Positions 38,617 through 49,300 of a DNA stretch of 64,000 bases are shown in pieces. The position numbers and the translations under genes are program-made. This DNA comes from an uncultured Pseudomonadota bacterium. GTDB taxonomy: Bacteria > Myxococcota_A > Bradymonadia > Bradymonadales > Bradymonadaceae. The notes beneath the pieces were generated by a model, which made no database searches, had not been told where the DNA came from, and was given only the letters and a program-made list of their open reading frames with translations. Numbering within the stretch: position 1 is the stretch's first letter; every line of letters begins with the position of its first letter. The stretch covers positions 62,001 through 126,000 of the forward strand of contig CAJXPB010000006.1 in assembly GCA_913057905.1 (NCBI GenBank), read 5' to 3'.

Positions 38617-39607
38617 GATGTGGCGTTCCGTCAGCCCGCGCCAACGGGCTCTGTATTTGAAAACCCTTCCTTTCGCCCGCGACCTCGGGCGCCGCGCCAT
38701 CGAAATGGCGACTATACAGATGGAAGAGTGCGAGTTTTCTGAAGGAGAACATCTTCTGACAGAGGGCCAACCGATCCCAGGGATCTATATCTTGACGGCC
38801 GGTCGCGTGTCTCTGCATCAACAAGACTCCGAAGTCGGTCAAATCTCTGCTCCCGGCCGTGTTGGTCTCATCGGTCTCCTGGCGGCAGGGCGTCAGGGAG
38901 CCGCGGACGGTGCGCCCGGCGACATCGTGGCGGAGTCGTCGGTGGAGGCTCTTCATCTACCGGCTGACCTCGTCGACCACATGCTCACCGACAATTTCGA
39001 GTTCCTCTTGGGACTGACCCGGTGGATCGCGATGCAACTGCGCAGTCCTCGTCAGGCGTGTCTCTTCGTCTCTCGGTGCGAAGATCTGCAGGACCTAACT
39101 CCCCCGTTTGACCTCTTCTCAAGGACCCGCTGGTTTGCCGAATCCTCCCTCTTCGATGAGGCAAACCTGGAAGCAATCCTCGAGCTTGTCAGACGCGTCG
39201 AAACCGTCCGTTACGCCGAGGGGACGACGATTTGGGAAGCAGGCGAACAGTCCGATGAAATCCTCGGTGTCGTTCAAGGACATATCGACATCGTTGAGAG
39301 TGGGTCCGACCCGGCCGGGCCCGGCGAGTTCGTGGGTGTCGCCGAGGTTTTCGGCGGAGACTTCCACCTTCACACAGCGCGGGCCGCCGAGCCGGTCGTT
39401 GGACTCACCCTCGAGATGGGCGTCCTCCTGGAAGTGATGGAAGACCACTCGAACATGTCTCTCGGCTTGATGCGCACGCTGGCGGCCGCAGGAGTCGAAC
39501 GCCGCTGGGCCGACAGTTACAACGCACAAAACTCATCGCGCTCGCCCGAAGTCGACCCGCGCCCCAAGGCGACGCTGGAATTCGGCGCTTACGACCCAGT
39601 TGAATGA
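38609..39607 (+). CDS. Protein with two cyclic-nucleotide-binding-like domains
   Basis: 332 aa, ATG at 38609 (GGAGAAG upstream), overlapping the NTT-HEAT gene by 8 bp. Two cNMP-type beta-rolls: about 28-140 (FSEGEHLLTEGQPIPGIYIL and GRVGLIGLLAAG) and about 175-290 (VRYAEGTTIWEAGEQSDEIL, GEFVGVAEVFGGD). The cAMP phosphate-binding cassette (GExxL...RxA) is poorly kept in both, so they may have lost ligand binding and act as protein-interaction domains. No HTH or enzymatic output is seen. Likely a cytosolic regulator of the adjacent carriers. Confidence 0.8.
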   Translation: MREMWRSVSPRQRALYLKTLPFARDLGRRAIEMATIQMEECEFSEGEHLLTEGQPIPGIYILTAGRVSLHQQDSEVGQISAPGRVGLIGLLAAGRQGAADGAPGDIVAESSVEALHLPADLVDHMLTDNFEFLLGLTRWIAMQLRSPRQACLFVSRCEDLQDLTPPFDLFSRTRWFAESSLFDEANLEAILELVRRVETVRYAEGTTIWEAGEQSDEILGVVQGHIDIVESGSDPAGPGEFVGVAEVFGGDFHLHTARAAEPVVGLTLEMGVLLEVMEDHSNMSLGLMRTLAAAGVERRWADSYNAQNSSRSPEVDPRPKATLEFGAYDPVE

Positions 39608-39625
39608 TCACTGAAAGGAACCGCC

Positions 39626-41068
39626 ATGATGACGTGGATCCGTGACCGTGCAATCGACCTCCTCGAGTACCTTCTAAACCTCTCGAGCGAGGTCCGAAGA
39701 CGCGAGGCCGTCACGGTCGTGATGCTACTGTTTAACGTATGCGTACTCCTCATCGCCTACTACGTCATCAAGACCGTTCGCGAGCCGCTGATCGCAGGGA
39801 CGGGAGGGAGTGCCGAGCTGAAGTCGTATGCCAGCGCATTTCAGGCCGTCTTACTCCTCGGATACCTCCCCCTGTACGATTGGGTCAGCCGTCGGACATC
39901 GCGGATGTGGTTGAATATCGGCGTGCTGGTATTCTTCGTCGGCTGCATTCAGTTGTTCTTTCTGGCCGGCTGGAGCGGATGGCCGAACATCTTCGGAGTG
40001 ATGGGCTCCTCAGGCCCCTGGAAGTGGCTGGCAGAGAACATTTCACTCGGGTTCGTCTTCTACGTTTGGGTCGGCATTTTCAACGTCTCCGTCATCGCCC
40101 AATTCTGGAGTTATGCCAACGACCTCTACGACGAATCGACCGGAAAGAGACTCTTTCCCGTCATCGCCATCGGGGCCACCCTGGGTGCCCCGGTCGGCTC
40201 ATTCACCGCCGGCCAACTCGCCGGCATCGGACCGTACGTTACCCTTCAGGTAAGCGCAGCCTTGCTGGTTGTTCCGATCCTTCTGTATCCGCTGATCGAG
40301 CGTCGATACTGCCGACGTCGCGCCGACGAGGAGGGGAGCGACGACGTATACGACGAGGCGGCCGAAGACTGCTGCAGTGAGAAGGCTGGCGGATTCGAGT
40401 TGATCCTCAAAAACCGCTATCTGACGTGGGTCGCGCTCTTCATTCTTCTGTTGAACCTGGTGAACACCACCGGAGAATACCTGCTTTCCTCGTTCATCAA
40501 GGACGCGGCCGAAGCGGCCGTGGCAGCGGGACAGGCAGAGTCCGTCGACGCTTTCATCCAGTATCACTGGGGCAACTTCTACACGGTCGTCAACGTCGTG
40601 ACCGTACTCATCCAGACCTTCATCGTCTCTCGCGTGCTCAAATACTTTGGCATGAAAGCGATGATCTTCACGCTGCCGTTTATCGCCTTCGGCACGTACA
40701 GTCTGTTGGCCGCCGGTGTCGGACTGGGGGTCTATCGATGGGCGAAGACCGCAGAGAACAGCACGGACTATTCCTTGATGAACACCACTCGAGCGCTTCT
40801 TTGGCTGCCAACCACAAAGTCCGAACAGTACGCCGCCAAGCAGACGGTCGACACCTTTTTCGTCAGAGCAGGAGACGTCCTTTCGGCTCTCTTGGTCTTC
40901 GCCGGGACGAACTGGCTGGCCTTCGGAAATACATCATTTGCCGGCGCAAACCTCGTATTGATCGTCGTTTGGATCCTGGTGGGCGCCATGGTCCTCCGAC
41001 ATTTTCGCCAGCTCAGCGAAGAGCGCGACATTTCTGTCGACGAGATGGCCGATGAAGCATTGGACTGA
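39626..41068 (+). CDS. NTT-type (Npt1/Npt2, ADP/ATP translocase family) transporter
   Basis: 480 aa, ATG with AGGAA upstream, 18 bp after the previous stop. About 12 membrane helices. LLIAYYVIKTVREPLI near residue 45 is the typical TM1 segment of nucleotide transporters; WVGIFNVSVIAQFWSYANDL and the late NTTRALLWLPTTKSEQYAAKQTVDTFFVR (shown here by its ends NTTRALLWLP and TVDTFFVR) are hallmark regions. The family exchanges ATP/ADP or nucleotides in Chlamydiae, Rickettsiales and plastids; free-living relatives have unknown substrates. Fifth gene of the operon with PAP2-barrel and NTT-HEAT. Confidence 0.88.
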   Translation: MMTWIRDRAIDLLEYLLNLSSEVRRREAVTVVMLLFNVCVLLIAYYVIKTVREPLIAGTGGSAELKSYASAFQAVLLLGYLPLYDWVSRRTSRMWLNIGVLVFFVGCIQLFFLAGWSGWPNIFGVMGSSGPWKWLAENISLGFVFYVWVGIFNVSVIAQFWSYANDLYDESTGKRLFPVIAIGATLGAPVGSFTAGQLAGIGPYVTLQVSAALLVVPILLYPLIERRYCRRRADEEGSDDVYDEAAEDCCSEKAGGFELILKNRYLTWVALFILLLNLVNTTGEYLLSSFIKDAAEAAVAAGQAESVDAFIQYHWGNFYTVVNVVTVLIQTFIVSRVLKYFGMKAMIFTLPFIAFGTYSLLAAGVGLGVYRWAKTAENSTDYSLMNTTRALLWLPTTKSEQYAAKQTVDTFFVRAGDVLSALLVFAGTNWLAFGNTSFAGANLVLIVVWILVGAMVLRHFRQLSEERDISVDEMADEALD

Positions 41069-41098
41069 GGTAGTAGGCGCTACGCCTCCAGAGGGCGT

Positions 41099-41869
41099 CT
41101 ACTCACCCATGTATCGACCCGCCCACGCGGCCAAGACCGAGGCCACGTATTCTGAATCCCTGGCCTCTGAGAGCAGGTGGTCGGCGTCGTCCAGCGAGAC
41201 GAAACTCTTGGGATGTTTCGCCGCCTCGTAGATGCGCGCGGCGTTGTCGATGCCAACGATATCGTCGACGGGAGAGTGGAAGATCAGCAGAGCCCGTCCC
41301 AGGGTACGGATCTTGTCAGCCATCCGGTGGTCGGTGAGGTCGTCGAGGAACTGTTCCGTAATCCGGAACGTCCGACCAGCCAGCGTGACTTCCGCTTCGC
41401 CCTCGGTTGAAATGCGTTCGATCTGTCCCCCGAATAAATGGCGAACATGCTCCGGCTCGAAGGGGGCTCCGATTGTGGCCACACCTCGAACCTCATCGAT
41501 CTCTCCGGCAGCCGCCAAGACCGCGGCTCCGCCGAGGCTGTGTCCGATAAGGAGGCTGGGCGATTTGTACCGGCGTCGCAAAAAGTCAGCCGCCGCGACC
41601 AGGTCGCCGATATTCGACGAAAAATTCGTGTTCGCGAACTCCCCGTCGCTGTGTCCGAGCCCTGTGAAATCGAAGCGCAGCGTGCCGAAGCCATCGTCGG
41701 CCAACGCCTTGCTGATCCGCGAGGCCGCCATCACATCCTTCGAGCACGTAAAACAGTGGGCGAATAGCGCGTAGCCGCGCATCGGGCCCTCGGGCGGCCG
41801 GTCCAGTCGCGCGGCCAGCTTTTCACCGTTCGCACCTTTGAAGGTCAGTCGCTCGGTTTCGATCGACAT
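41099..41869 (-). CDS. Alpha/beta hydrolase (OsmC-associated type)
   Basis: 256 aa. Typical order: FAHCFTCSKDVMAASRI, RFDFTGLGHSDGEF, nucleophile elbow GHSLGGAAVL, acid in FHSPVDDIVG and His in LDDADHLLS. The FTCSKD loop is characteristic of the hydrolases often fused or paired with OsmC peroxiredoxins; no OsmC domain is present here. Cytoplasmic. Its start overlaps the end of the preceding same-strand gene by 25 bp, so the two are coupled. Confidence 0.87.
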   Translation of the reverse strand: MSIETERLTFKGANGEKLAARLDRPPEGPMRGYALFAHCFTCSKDVMAASRISKALADDGFGTLRFDFTGLGHSDGEFANTNFSSNIGDLVAAADFLRRRYKSPSLLIGHSLGGAAVLAAAGEIDEVRGVATIGAPFEPEHVRHLFGGQIERISTEGEAEVTLAGRTFRITEQFLDDLTDHRMADKIRTLGRALLIFHSPVDDIVGIDNAARIYEAAKHPKSFVSLDDADHLLSEARDSEYVASVLAAWAGRYMGE

Positions 41870-42471
41870 GCAAGACTCCTGATGTTCGAAATTCGTTCCC
41901 GAAACAGCCCCAGTACCGACAGGCTAAATACGATAAGCGCCGCCTGATTCGAACCGGAACCACCACCACAGGGTCCAGTACCCGGATGGCTAACCACGAC
42001 GGGCTCCGAGGGTTCGCTCTTGCGGCCCCACTTGTCGATGGCAGTCACCTTCGTTTCGAATCGGAACGACTCCTGTTTGTCCTCGGCGCCGTCGCTCCAT
42101 GCCTCGAACCAGATGGAGCCTTCCCGATTCGTGTGGGTGGGAACATCGGGAAACGAGTAATCGTCCGGCGGCGCTCCCTCGACGACGTCAAAGGTATACC
42201 CGACCTCCTGGCGAGCCGGAGAGATCTTGAACTCCAAGAATCCGAGGCCGTCACAGCTCGTCGAAGAGCGGTTAAAGATTCCCCCGCTTGGACCTTGCCC
42301 CCGTGTGATCGATTCCACAGTGACGTCGGGCGTCTCGGGCGGCGGCACGTCATCCGGAGCCGGCTCATCGACGACAGAGTGCTCCTGAGGCGCTTGAATG
42401 GTACACGCAGCCGCCGGCACGGCGACAAAGACACCGGCCAGTGCGATTACTGCTGCGATCAGCTTCTTCAT
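41845..42471 (-). CDS. Secreted beta-rich protein with a MYXO-CTERM-like C-terminal sorting tail
   Basis: 208 aa from ATG 42471 (GGAG 8 nt ahead). Signal peptide ends AVPAAA before Cys. The body is Pro/Asp-rich then beta-sandwich-like (FEAWSDGAEDKQESFRFETK). Near the end is CGGGSGSNQ, a hydrophobic run ALIVFSLSVLGLF and basic RER, the layout of a MYXO-CTERM sorting signal (Gly/Cys, membrane helix, Arg cluster) processed by rhombosortase-like or myxosortase enzymes in this group. About 14 residues follow the Arg cluster, longer than usual. Function unknown. Confidence 0.7.
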   Translation of the reverse strand: MKKLIAAVIALAGVFVAVPAAACTIQAPQEHSVVDEPAPDDVPPPETPDVTVESITRGQGPSGGIFNRSSTSCDGLGFLEFKISPARQEVGYTFDVVEGAPPDDYSFPDVPTHTNREGSIWFEAWSDGAEDKQESFRFETKVTAIDKWGRKSEPSEPVVVSHPGTGPCGGGSGSNQAALIVFSLSVLGLFRERISNIRSLACRSKPSD

Positions 42472-42653
42472 GGCAACTCCTCGGCATTGGTCGTTCACGA
42501 CATTACCGACTCGTCCTTCGAAATCGAAGCTCGAACGGCGTTCGTTGCTGAGACGATCAACGTGGAGTGAACGGGCAATATTAGCCGTTGCACTGAGCCA
42601 CTTAAACGGCATGATGATGGGCGTTGCTGTAGTGATTCTGTGAGGAGGATCTT

Positions 42654-45600
42654 GTGACAGTATCCGATGCGTCGGCCGGCATCCGAGTCGAGTATTCTAA
42701 CCAGATCGAACGGCTGGTCGATTCGCTGGCAGATGCGCTCGAGGCCAACCGAGGGCTCGGGCGGATTTTCGATCCGCCGCAAGTCGTCGTACCAAACCGC
42801 AATGTCGAAAAGTTTCTCAAATTCGAGCTCGCCGACCTTTTCGGCATCGTCGGTGACATCGAATTTACAACCCTGGAAGCCTGGCTGCGCGACGCGTTGC
42901 CCGACGAGGTCGTGCCGCTGGATGAACAGGGGCTCCGAAGCGCGATTTTGGGGCTGCTGTCGACCGACAGCTTCCTGGCCCACGAGGCGATGGCTCCCGT
43001 GGCACGCTACCTGCGGCAGGCCGACGGTCAGGGCAGGGCGCTTCGGATCTATCAGTTGGCGGAACGACTGGCGCGAAACTTTCGTGAGTACGGGTATTCA
43101 CGCACCCGGATGATCGACAAGTGGCTCACCGAGGAAGACCTCTACACGCCGGATCGCGTCGACTCCCACGACACCGGCGAGGCAAATCCGTACGTCGAAA
43201 ACGAGCGTTGGCAGCGCCACATCTGGCGGAGCCTCTTTGCGAAGGACGGACTCTTGGAGCAGGCCAGCGATGAGGGGCGTCGACTGGATCTCTTCACCAA
43301 CTACTGGCGACGGTTCGATGCGGCCGATGCAGACCTCAGCGGCCCGGTCTATCTGTTCGGCCTCTCGCACCTGGCTCCGGTCTACGGCCAGATCTTCGAA
43401 CGGTTGAAGTCCGCGGTGATGCTGCGGTTTTTCGTTCTCAATCCGTGCGCGGAGTACTGGGAAGACGTCATCTACGAAGAGGAGGAAGAGGTCTACGAGG
43501 CGAGCCAGCACGCCGCGCCCCAGCATTTGAACCTGCCGCTGGAGGCACGTCGAGGCCCCGCTGCCGAGAAGCTCGATATCTCGCCGCGGAGTTTTGAGGT
43601 CGAACAAGGCGAGGTGCCGCTGGCGCTGAAGGTCTGGGGGCGGGCGGGCCGGGACCACAACCACATGCTCAACCGACTGACCGGCTACAGCTTCGAGACG
43701 AACTGGGAGCCGACGGCTGGGCTGAGCCGAGAGGATGGCGAGCCGACGCTGTTGGAGACCTTTCAGACCGACGTGCTGCGATTTGAGCCGGCTCACAGCT
43801 CCGACATCTCGCCGGAGGCCGACGACAGCGTTCGCTTCGTGCAGGCGACCGGCGTGCGCCGCGAGCTCGAGGCGATAGCCGACCAGATTTGGACGTTGGT
43901 CCGGGACAATGACGACATCGATTTCAACGACATCGCGGTCGTCGTGAACCCCCGAAAGCGCGAAGAATACCAGATGCACCTGGAGGCGGTCTTCGAAGAG
44001 GTTCGGGGCATTCCCTTCAACCTCGTCGACGTCCAGCGAGGCGACGGGAGTCGGCTGTTTCAAGCGATCGAACTCCTGCTGAAACTCCCGCTCGGCGAGT
44101 TCGACCGCCATCAACTCGGCGCACTGCTGTCACACCCCAACCTGGCTGCCAACTATCCGGAGGCCGATCCCGACGAGTGGGCTCGGTGGTGCGAGGAACT
44201 CGCTATTTTCCGGGGTGCGGATGCCGAGGATCTGGAGGGCACCCACGTCGACCGGGACCTCTACAACTGGGACCAGGGTGTCACGCGCCTGATGCTCGGT
44301 TCGTTTTTAGAGCAGACCGAGGGGCGGCGAGGCCGCGCCCAACCGTTTCAATTGGACGGGCAGACCTACATCCCATCGGCTCCGACCGATATGGCCGAAG
44401 CCGGTGCGGCGGGACGATGGATCGAACTCGTGCGCCAACTCATCGGCGAGGCCGAAGCGACCCGCGAGCACGACGATTCTCTGGGTGGCTGGTGCCGCTG
44501 GATGGCCGACTGGATCGAAGAACACCTCGCCCCGGCGAATCCCAGCGAAAAGGCCGAACTGGCGGGCTACCTCGATGCGCTCCGGTCTGCATCGGACACG
44601 GACCTCTCCACGATCGGTGGGTCCGACGATGTCGCCTATCGCGCCGCCGTCGAATTCGCCCGCAAGGAACTCGCCACACAGACCTACGAACGAGGCCACT
44701 ACCTGGCGACGGGTGTCGTCGTTTCGTCGTTCGTGCCTCAGCGGCCGATTCCCTTCGATGCCATCTTCATGACCGGGCTCGACGCCGACGACTTTCCCGG
44801 GTCCGCGCCGCGAACACCCGTCGACCTTCGAACCGCCAAATGGGAGGAGGGCGACCTGTGGGAGCGCGACCGGGAACGCTACATGTTCTTCGAAACGCTG
44901 CTGTCGGCACGACAGCGAGTCACGTGTTCGTGGGTGGCGCGCGACCCGGTCACCGGCGAGGGGCTGGAGCCGTCGTCCGTCGTACGTGAGTTCCAGCATA
45001 TCCTTGAACAATACGTCGGTGAAGAGGGCATAGAGGACCTCGTCGTCGAACATCCGCTGCGACGCTACAACGAGGCTTATTTCCACGACGATTTGGACGG
45101 GACGACGGGCCTGGCACCCACGTACAACCCGTCTGCCCACCAAGAGCGCAGGGCACTACACCTGCGCCGCAAGCTGCTCGACGAGATCGGAGGGCCGCAG
45201 ACCACCGAGCTCGACCTGCACGCCTTCCTTGGCGACGATTCGCCGGACGATGAACTTCGACAGACCTTCGAGCTCGTCTCGCTCCCCGATGTCGTCTCCG
45301 ACGCCGACGAGACCCGCTCGACCCGCGAACTCGGTTTCAGTGCCCTGCGACGGTTCATCGAAAGCCCGCTTCAGGCATGGGCGAGGTATCGACTGGGCCT
45401 GCGTGACGAAGACGAAGAGGCGGTGCTCGAGAAGACGACCGAGCCCTTCGAGCTCTCGACGCTCGACGAGGTCATGATCCTGCGAGCGGCCTTCGAAGAG
45501 GGAGCCTCCGGCGACTCAGATGCAATCGAACTCGCCGACCAGCTACGCGACAAGATGAGCCACGCGGCCCTGGAGGGTCGGGCGCCGACGGGAATCTACG

Positions 45601-46328
45601 GGCGCGTGGAGGAGAATCGACTCGGCGGCATCGGCGAGGCCTGGGCGCAGCAGCTCGCCGGCGAACCAACTGCCAGGCGAACACGCTTTCGGTTTGGAGC
45701 TCCGGCCGGAGAGGATCGAATCGAGGCGGTCGAAGCCCTGCGCCTGGAGTTCGAATCAGGGGACCAACGCCAAACTCTGGACCTCACCGGGGACACGGCG
45801 CTGGCAGCACCGGAGGAATCGAAACTCTACATCCCGTCGCGTCAGAAACGCTACAAAATCGGTTGGCGCCGCGCACTTCGGGGCTGGGTGCAGGGACTCG
45901 TGCTGTCGGCCGCCGGCATCTTCAAAGTCGACACATTCGAAGTGATTCTGCTTCACAAACAAGGGTCGAGAAGACCCAAGTCGGTCGTTTTCGAGTCTGA
46001 AGGAGCGGACGCCGCCAGGGCGCAGCTCACCGAACTCGCACGGCAACTCTGGTTCGACCCCCACGCGTATCGATTCGCCCTCTCGGAACTCAAGGATGTC
46101 TTCCCCGACGCCGAAGAATCTACCTCGATCGAGATCGACCCGCTGAAACTCAGGGCCCGCGTCTGGCGAGCCGACAACGGCGGATTCGGGCAGAGCTCCG
46201 ATGCGTACGGGCCCGTCCCAAATATCCATCGCTACGACATCCCAACCGAGGATGCCGACCAACTCAATGCGATGGTCGAGCGTCGGATGGGACCCTTCGT
46301 TCGGACGATGCTCGCATCGAACTTTTAA
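42654..46328 (+). CDS. recC: Exodeoxyribonuclease V gamma subunit (RecC)
   Basis: 1224 aa, GTG start with GGAGG 5 nt upstream. The N-terminal superfamily-1-like domain (QVVVPNRNVEKFLKFELAD) has no working Walker A, as expected for RecC. Family landmarks include WTLVRDNDDIDFNDIAVVVN, LFQAIELLLKLPLGEFDRH, FVPQRPIPFDAIFMTGLDAD and the C-terminal PD-(D/E)xK-like fold without catalytic residues, which reads Chi in E. coli. First gene of an intact recC-recB-recD operon. RecBCD resects double-strand breaks for recombination and degrades foreign linear DNA. Confidence 0.92.
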   Translation: MTVSDASAGIRVEYSNQIERLVDSLADALEANRGLGRIFDPPQVVVPNRNVEKFLKFELADLFGIVGDIEFTTLEAWLRDALPDEVVPLDEQGLRSAILGLLSTDSFLAHEAMAPVARYLRQADGQGRALRIYQLAERLARNFREYGYSRTRMIDKWLTEEDLYTPDRVDSHDTGEANPYVENERWQRHIWRSLFAKDGLLEQASDEGRRLDLFTNYWRRFDAADADLSGPVYLFGLSHLAPVYGQIFERLKSAVMLRFFVLNPCAEYWEDVIYEEEEEVYEASQHAAPQHLNLPLEARRGPAAEKLDISPRSFEVEQGEVPLALKVWGRAGRDHNHMLNRLTGYSFETNWEPTAGLSREDGEPTLLETFQTDVLRFEPAHSSDISPEADDSVRFVQATGVRRELEAIADQIWTLVRDNDDIDFNDIAVVVNPRKREEYQMHLEAVFEEVRGIPFNLVDVQRGDGSRLFQAIELLLKLPLGEFDRHQLGALLSHPNLAANYPEADPDEWARWCEELAIFRGADAEDLEGTHVDRDLYNWDQGVTRLMLGSFLEQTEGRRGRAQPFQLDGQTYIPSAPTDMAEAGAAGRWIELVRQLIGEAEATREHDDSLGGWCRWMADWIEEHLAPANPSEKAELAGYLDALRSASDTDLSTIGGSDDVAYRAAVEFARKELATQTYERGHYLATGVVVSSFVPQRPIPFDAIFMTGLDADDFPGSAPRTPVDLRTAKWEEGDLWERDRERYMFFETLLSARQRVTCSWVARDPVTGEGLEPSSVVREFQHILEQYVGEEGIEDLVVEHPLRRYNEAYFHDDLDGTTGLAPTYNPSAHQERRALHLRRKLLDEIGGPQTTELDLHAFLGDDSPDDELRQTFELVSLPDVVSDADETRSTRELGFSALRRFIESPLQAWARYRLGLRDEDEEAVLEKTTEPFELSTLDEVMILRAAFEEGASGDSDAIELADQLRDKMSHAALEGRAPTGIYGRVEENRLGGIGEAWAQQLAGEPTARRTRFRFGAPAGEDRIEAVEALRLEFESGDQRQTLDLTGDTALAAPEESKLYIPSRQKRYKIGWRRALRGWVQGLVLSAAGIFKVDTFEVILLHKQGSRRPKSVVFESEGADAARAQLTELARQLWFDPHAYRFALSELKDVFPDAEESTSIEIDPLKLRARVWRADNGGFGQSSDAYGPVPNIHRYDIPTEDADQLNAMVERRMGPFVRTMLASNF

Positions 46329-46354
46329 ACCAACACTTTAGGGGCAACTCCCCG

Positions 46355-49300
46355 ATGGACGACCCGATTCTCGCACAAAAACCGGATACTCTGGCCGAGA
46401 TCCCGACCGACACCAGCAGCGTCGTTCAGGCCTCGGCCGGCACGGGAAAGACCTTTGTCCTCGAGCACCTCATCGTGGAGCTGGTCCTCGAGGAGGAGAT
46501 CTCGATCTCGAACATCCTGGTGGTGACCTTTACCGAACGGGCCACGGCGGAACTCGTCGAACGCGTCCGCGCTATCTTCCAGCGGCTGCTCGATCAGACC
46601 GAAAGCGACGCCAAACCCGACGAGCCCCACTGGAAGCTCGACGCTGCCAAGAAGAGGCGTCTGCGCGAGGCGCTCTTTTCGTTCGACCGGGCGCCGATTC
46701 ACACGATCCACGGGTTCTGCCACAGAATTCTGTCGGAGCACGCCTTCTCGAACCAACAGCCCTTCGAGCAGGAGTTGGTCGAATTCGATACGCTGTTCGA
46801 CCAGGCATTCCACCGGGCTCTTCGACAGGACTTCACCGCCAGCGTGGCTCGTTCTCTGGTGCTCGAAGCCTTCGTCCATGAAAAATCACTCTCGTCGCTG
46901 CGCTCCACTCTGCGCGAAGCCGTCCGCACCTCCGATGCAATCGAACCGACAGAAAACTTCCAGGCATTCGAGGCCAATCTGAAGGACATTTCCGCCGAAA
47001 TTTCGGCTCTCGGCCCGATGCTCGCCGAGATGCGCGAGGTCTTCGACGAAGTCGGCGCCCAGGGGAAGATAAACGGGAACAAAGAGGACAAGGCGAACCG
47101 ACAACTCGATGGTCTCATCAAAGCCGTCGAGGCCTTCAAAAAAGAGGGCATCGAGGACTTCTGGCGCACGCTGAATGCGGGGTGCGACGCCGACAACCCC
47201 TTCGACTACCTGGCCAACCCTTCGATATTCAACAAGTCACACCGCGACTTGTACGACGAATCCTGGGTCGAACGCCTTGAGGAATTGGTCGACTTCAATT
47301 TCGAACCGCTGCCGCTCGTGCTGGATGAATTCGTGGATCTGGTCGAAGCGCGGCTCGTGGAGATCAAGGCCGAAGAGGGCGTCTTCACCTACGACGACAT
47401 GCTCGAATACGTCGACGAGGCGGTCCAAGATAGCGACGAACTCGTCCAGACGCTCCGGGATGAGTACGAATTTGCGCTGGTCGACGAGTTTCAGGACACC
47501 GACTCGGTGCAGTGGGAGATCTTTAAACGCCTCTTCGTCGATTCCGGCAGCCACAACCCGTGCACCCTCATCGGGGACCCCAAACAGGCCATCTACGGGT
47601 TTCGCGGCGCCGACGTTCAGACGTATTACCGAGCGGTCCAATACGTGGTTAAAAACGCTCCTGTAGGCACCTCGGTCGAAACACAACTGCCGGACAACTA
47701 CCGTTCTACGCCCGAACTCATCGATGCGTACAACACGATTTTTGATCCGGGCGAAGAGTCGTCCTTCTTTCGAACCGACAACAATAATTACGCCCAGGCA
47801 GTCGGCGCGGGCTTCGACGAAAAAGAGTTGTTGGACGGGGATGGACAAGAGGTCGCCCCCGTCGTCGTCACACAGGTCGAGGCCGACGGCGAAGAAGACG
47901 AAGAGGTGAGTTCCAACGGCTTTCAGGGGGCAATCTTCAAATCGTGGAGCGAGGAGATCGCACGGCTCACCAAAGAGGGGCGGGCGCCGGAAAACGAATT
48001 AAAGATCCGCGAGACATCCGACGATGACTTCGAGACCGTCGAACCGAGCGACATCTTCGTGCTGACGCGGTCGAAACGCCAGGGCGATGACTTCGCCGAG
48101 TACCTGCGCGAGGCGGGCGTCCCGTACGCCTTCTACAAGCGGGAGGGCCTGTTCGAGACGCCGGAGGCCCACGACTGGCTCGAACTGCTGCGGGCGGTCG
48201 AGCGCCCCGGCTCCAACTCGCGGCGCCTCAAAGCATGGTCGACGCCGTTTTTTGAAGTCGGCCTGGGCCGTGCAGCAGAAATTCGTGACGCCGTCGACGA
48301 AGATCACCCACTCGTGAAACGCCTTGAGACGTGGCACGAGTCCGCCGAATCGGGCCGCATCGGGCAGCTCGTACACCGCGTCCTCGACGACTCGGGGATC
48401 CTTCGACGTGAGATTTTCAAACGCCACAGCGAACGAGAACTGACCAACTACGAGCACCTGGGTGAGACGTTTGTCGACTGGGCGCAGACCGACGATTTGA
48501 GCTTGGCAGACATCATCAGCCGGCTCGCCCAGTACGTCGACGGCGAGGGAAGCCCCGGTGGCCACGAGGGCGACCTCCAGCGGCTGGAGACCGACGAGCA
48601 GGCCGTGCAGATCATGACGATGCACAAAGCCAAAGGTCTGTCGGCCCCGGTGGTCTTCATCTACGGCGGGTTCGGCCGAAGCTGGAGGGGTGCCCAGCGC
48701 TACTACGAAAAAGAGGACCCGGTGCTATTCTTCGGCAGCAAGACCGAGCGAAGCGACCCCATCGAGGCCTACGCCGTCGAGGAGGACGAACGACTCCTGT
48801 ATGTGGCGATGACCCGGCCCGAGGGCCGGATGTACGTACCCTATGCCAACCCGGAGGACCGAGGAGACAAACTCACCCGGGCGAAGAGTCCGATGGGCCC
48901 ATTGGTCGAGCGGCTAGACGATATCGTGGGCGCTGAAACCCCATCGGGTTTCGACATCCAGAGGGTCTACGAAGATGATAGCCCGCCTCCGAGTTCAGCC
49001 GGGCCCATCGAAGAAGAGTCACCGAGGCCGGCGATGGATGAACTCACCGTGGATATCGAGTCGGGGCTCGACGTCGACGACGCCAGCTTTGGGAAACTGC
49101 GGGCCCACCGGAGGCTCTTCGTCGAATCGTACAAGTCGGTCGACAGTTGGTCGGGCCACGCGAATGAGAGTGAACAGTCCAACGAATCGCTGGCGCTCGA
49201 TGAACGGGCCGAGCCGGAGGATGAGGCCCTGATGGAGGATGAACCCTCCGGCCCGCCCCCCGGGCAGACGACCGGATTGTGCGTGCACGAACTCTTCGAA

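Noticed and set aside
41069-41098. Possible bidirectional terminator between the NTT carrier and the hydrolase gene (AGGCG-CTA-CGCCT)
   Set aside because: Stem of only 5 bp and no T run on either strand.
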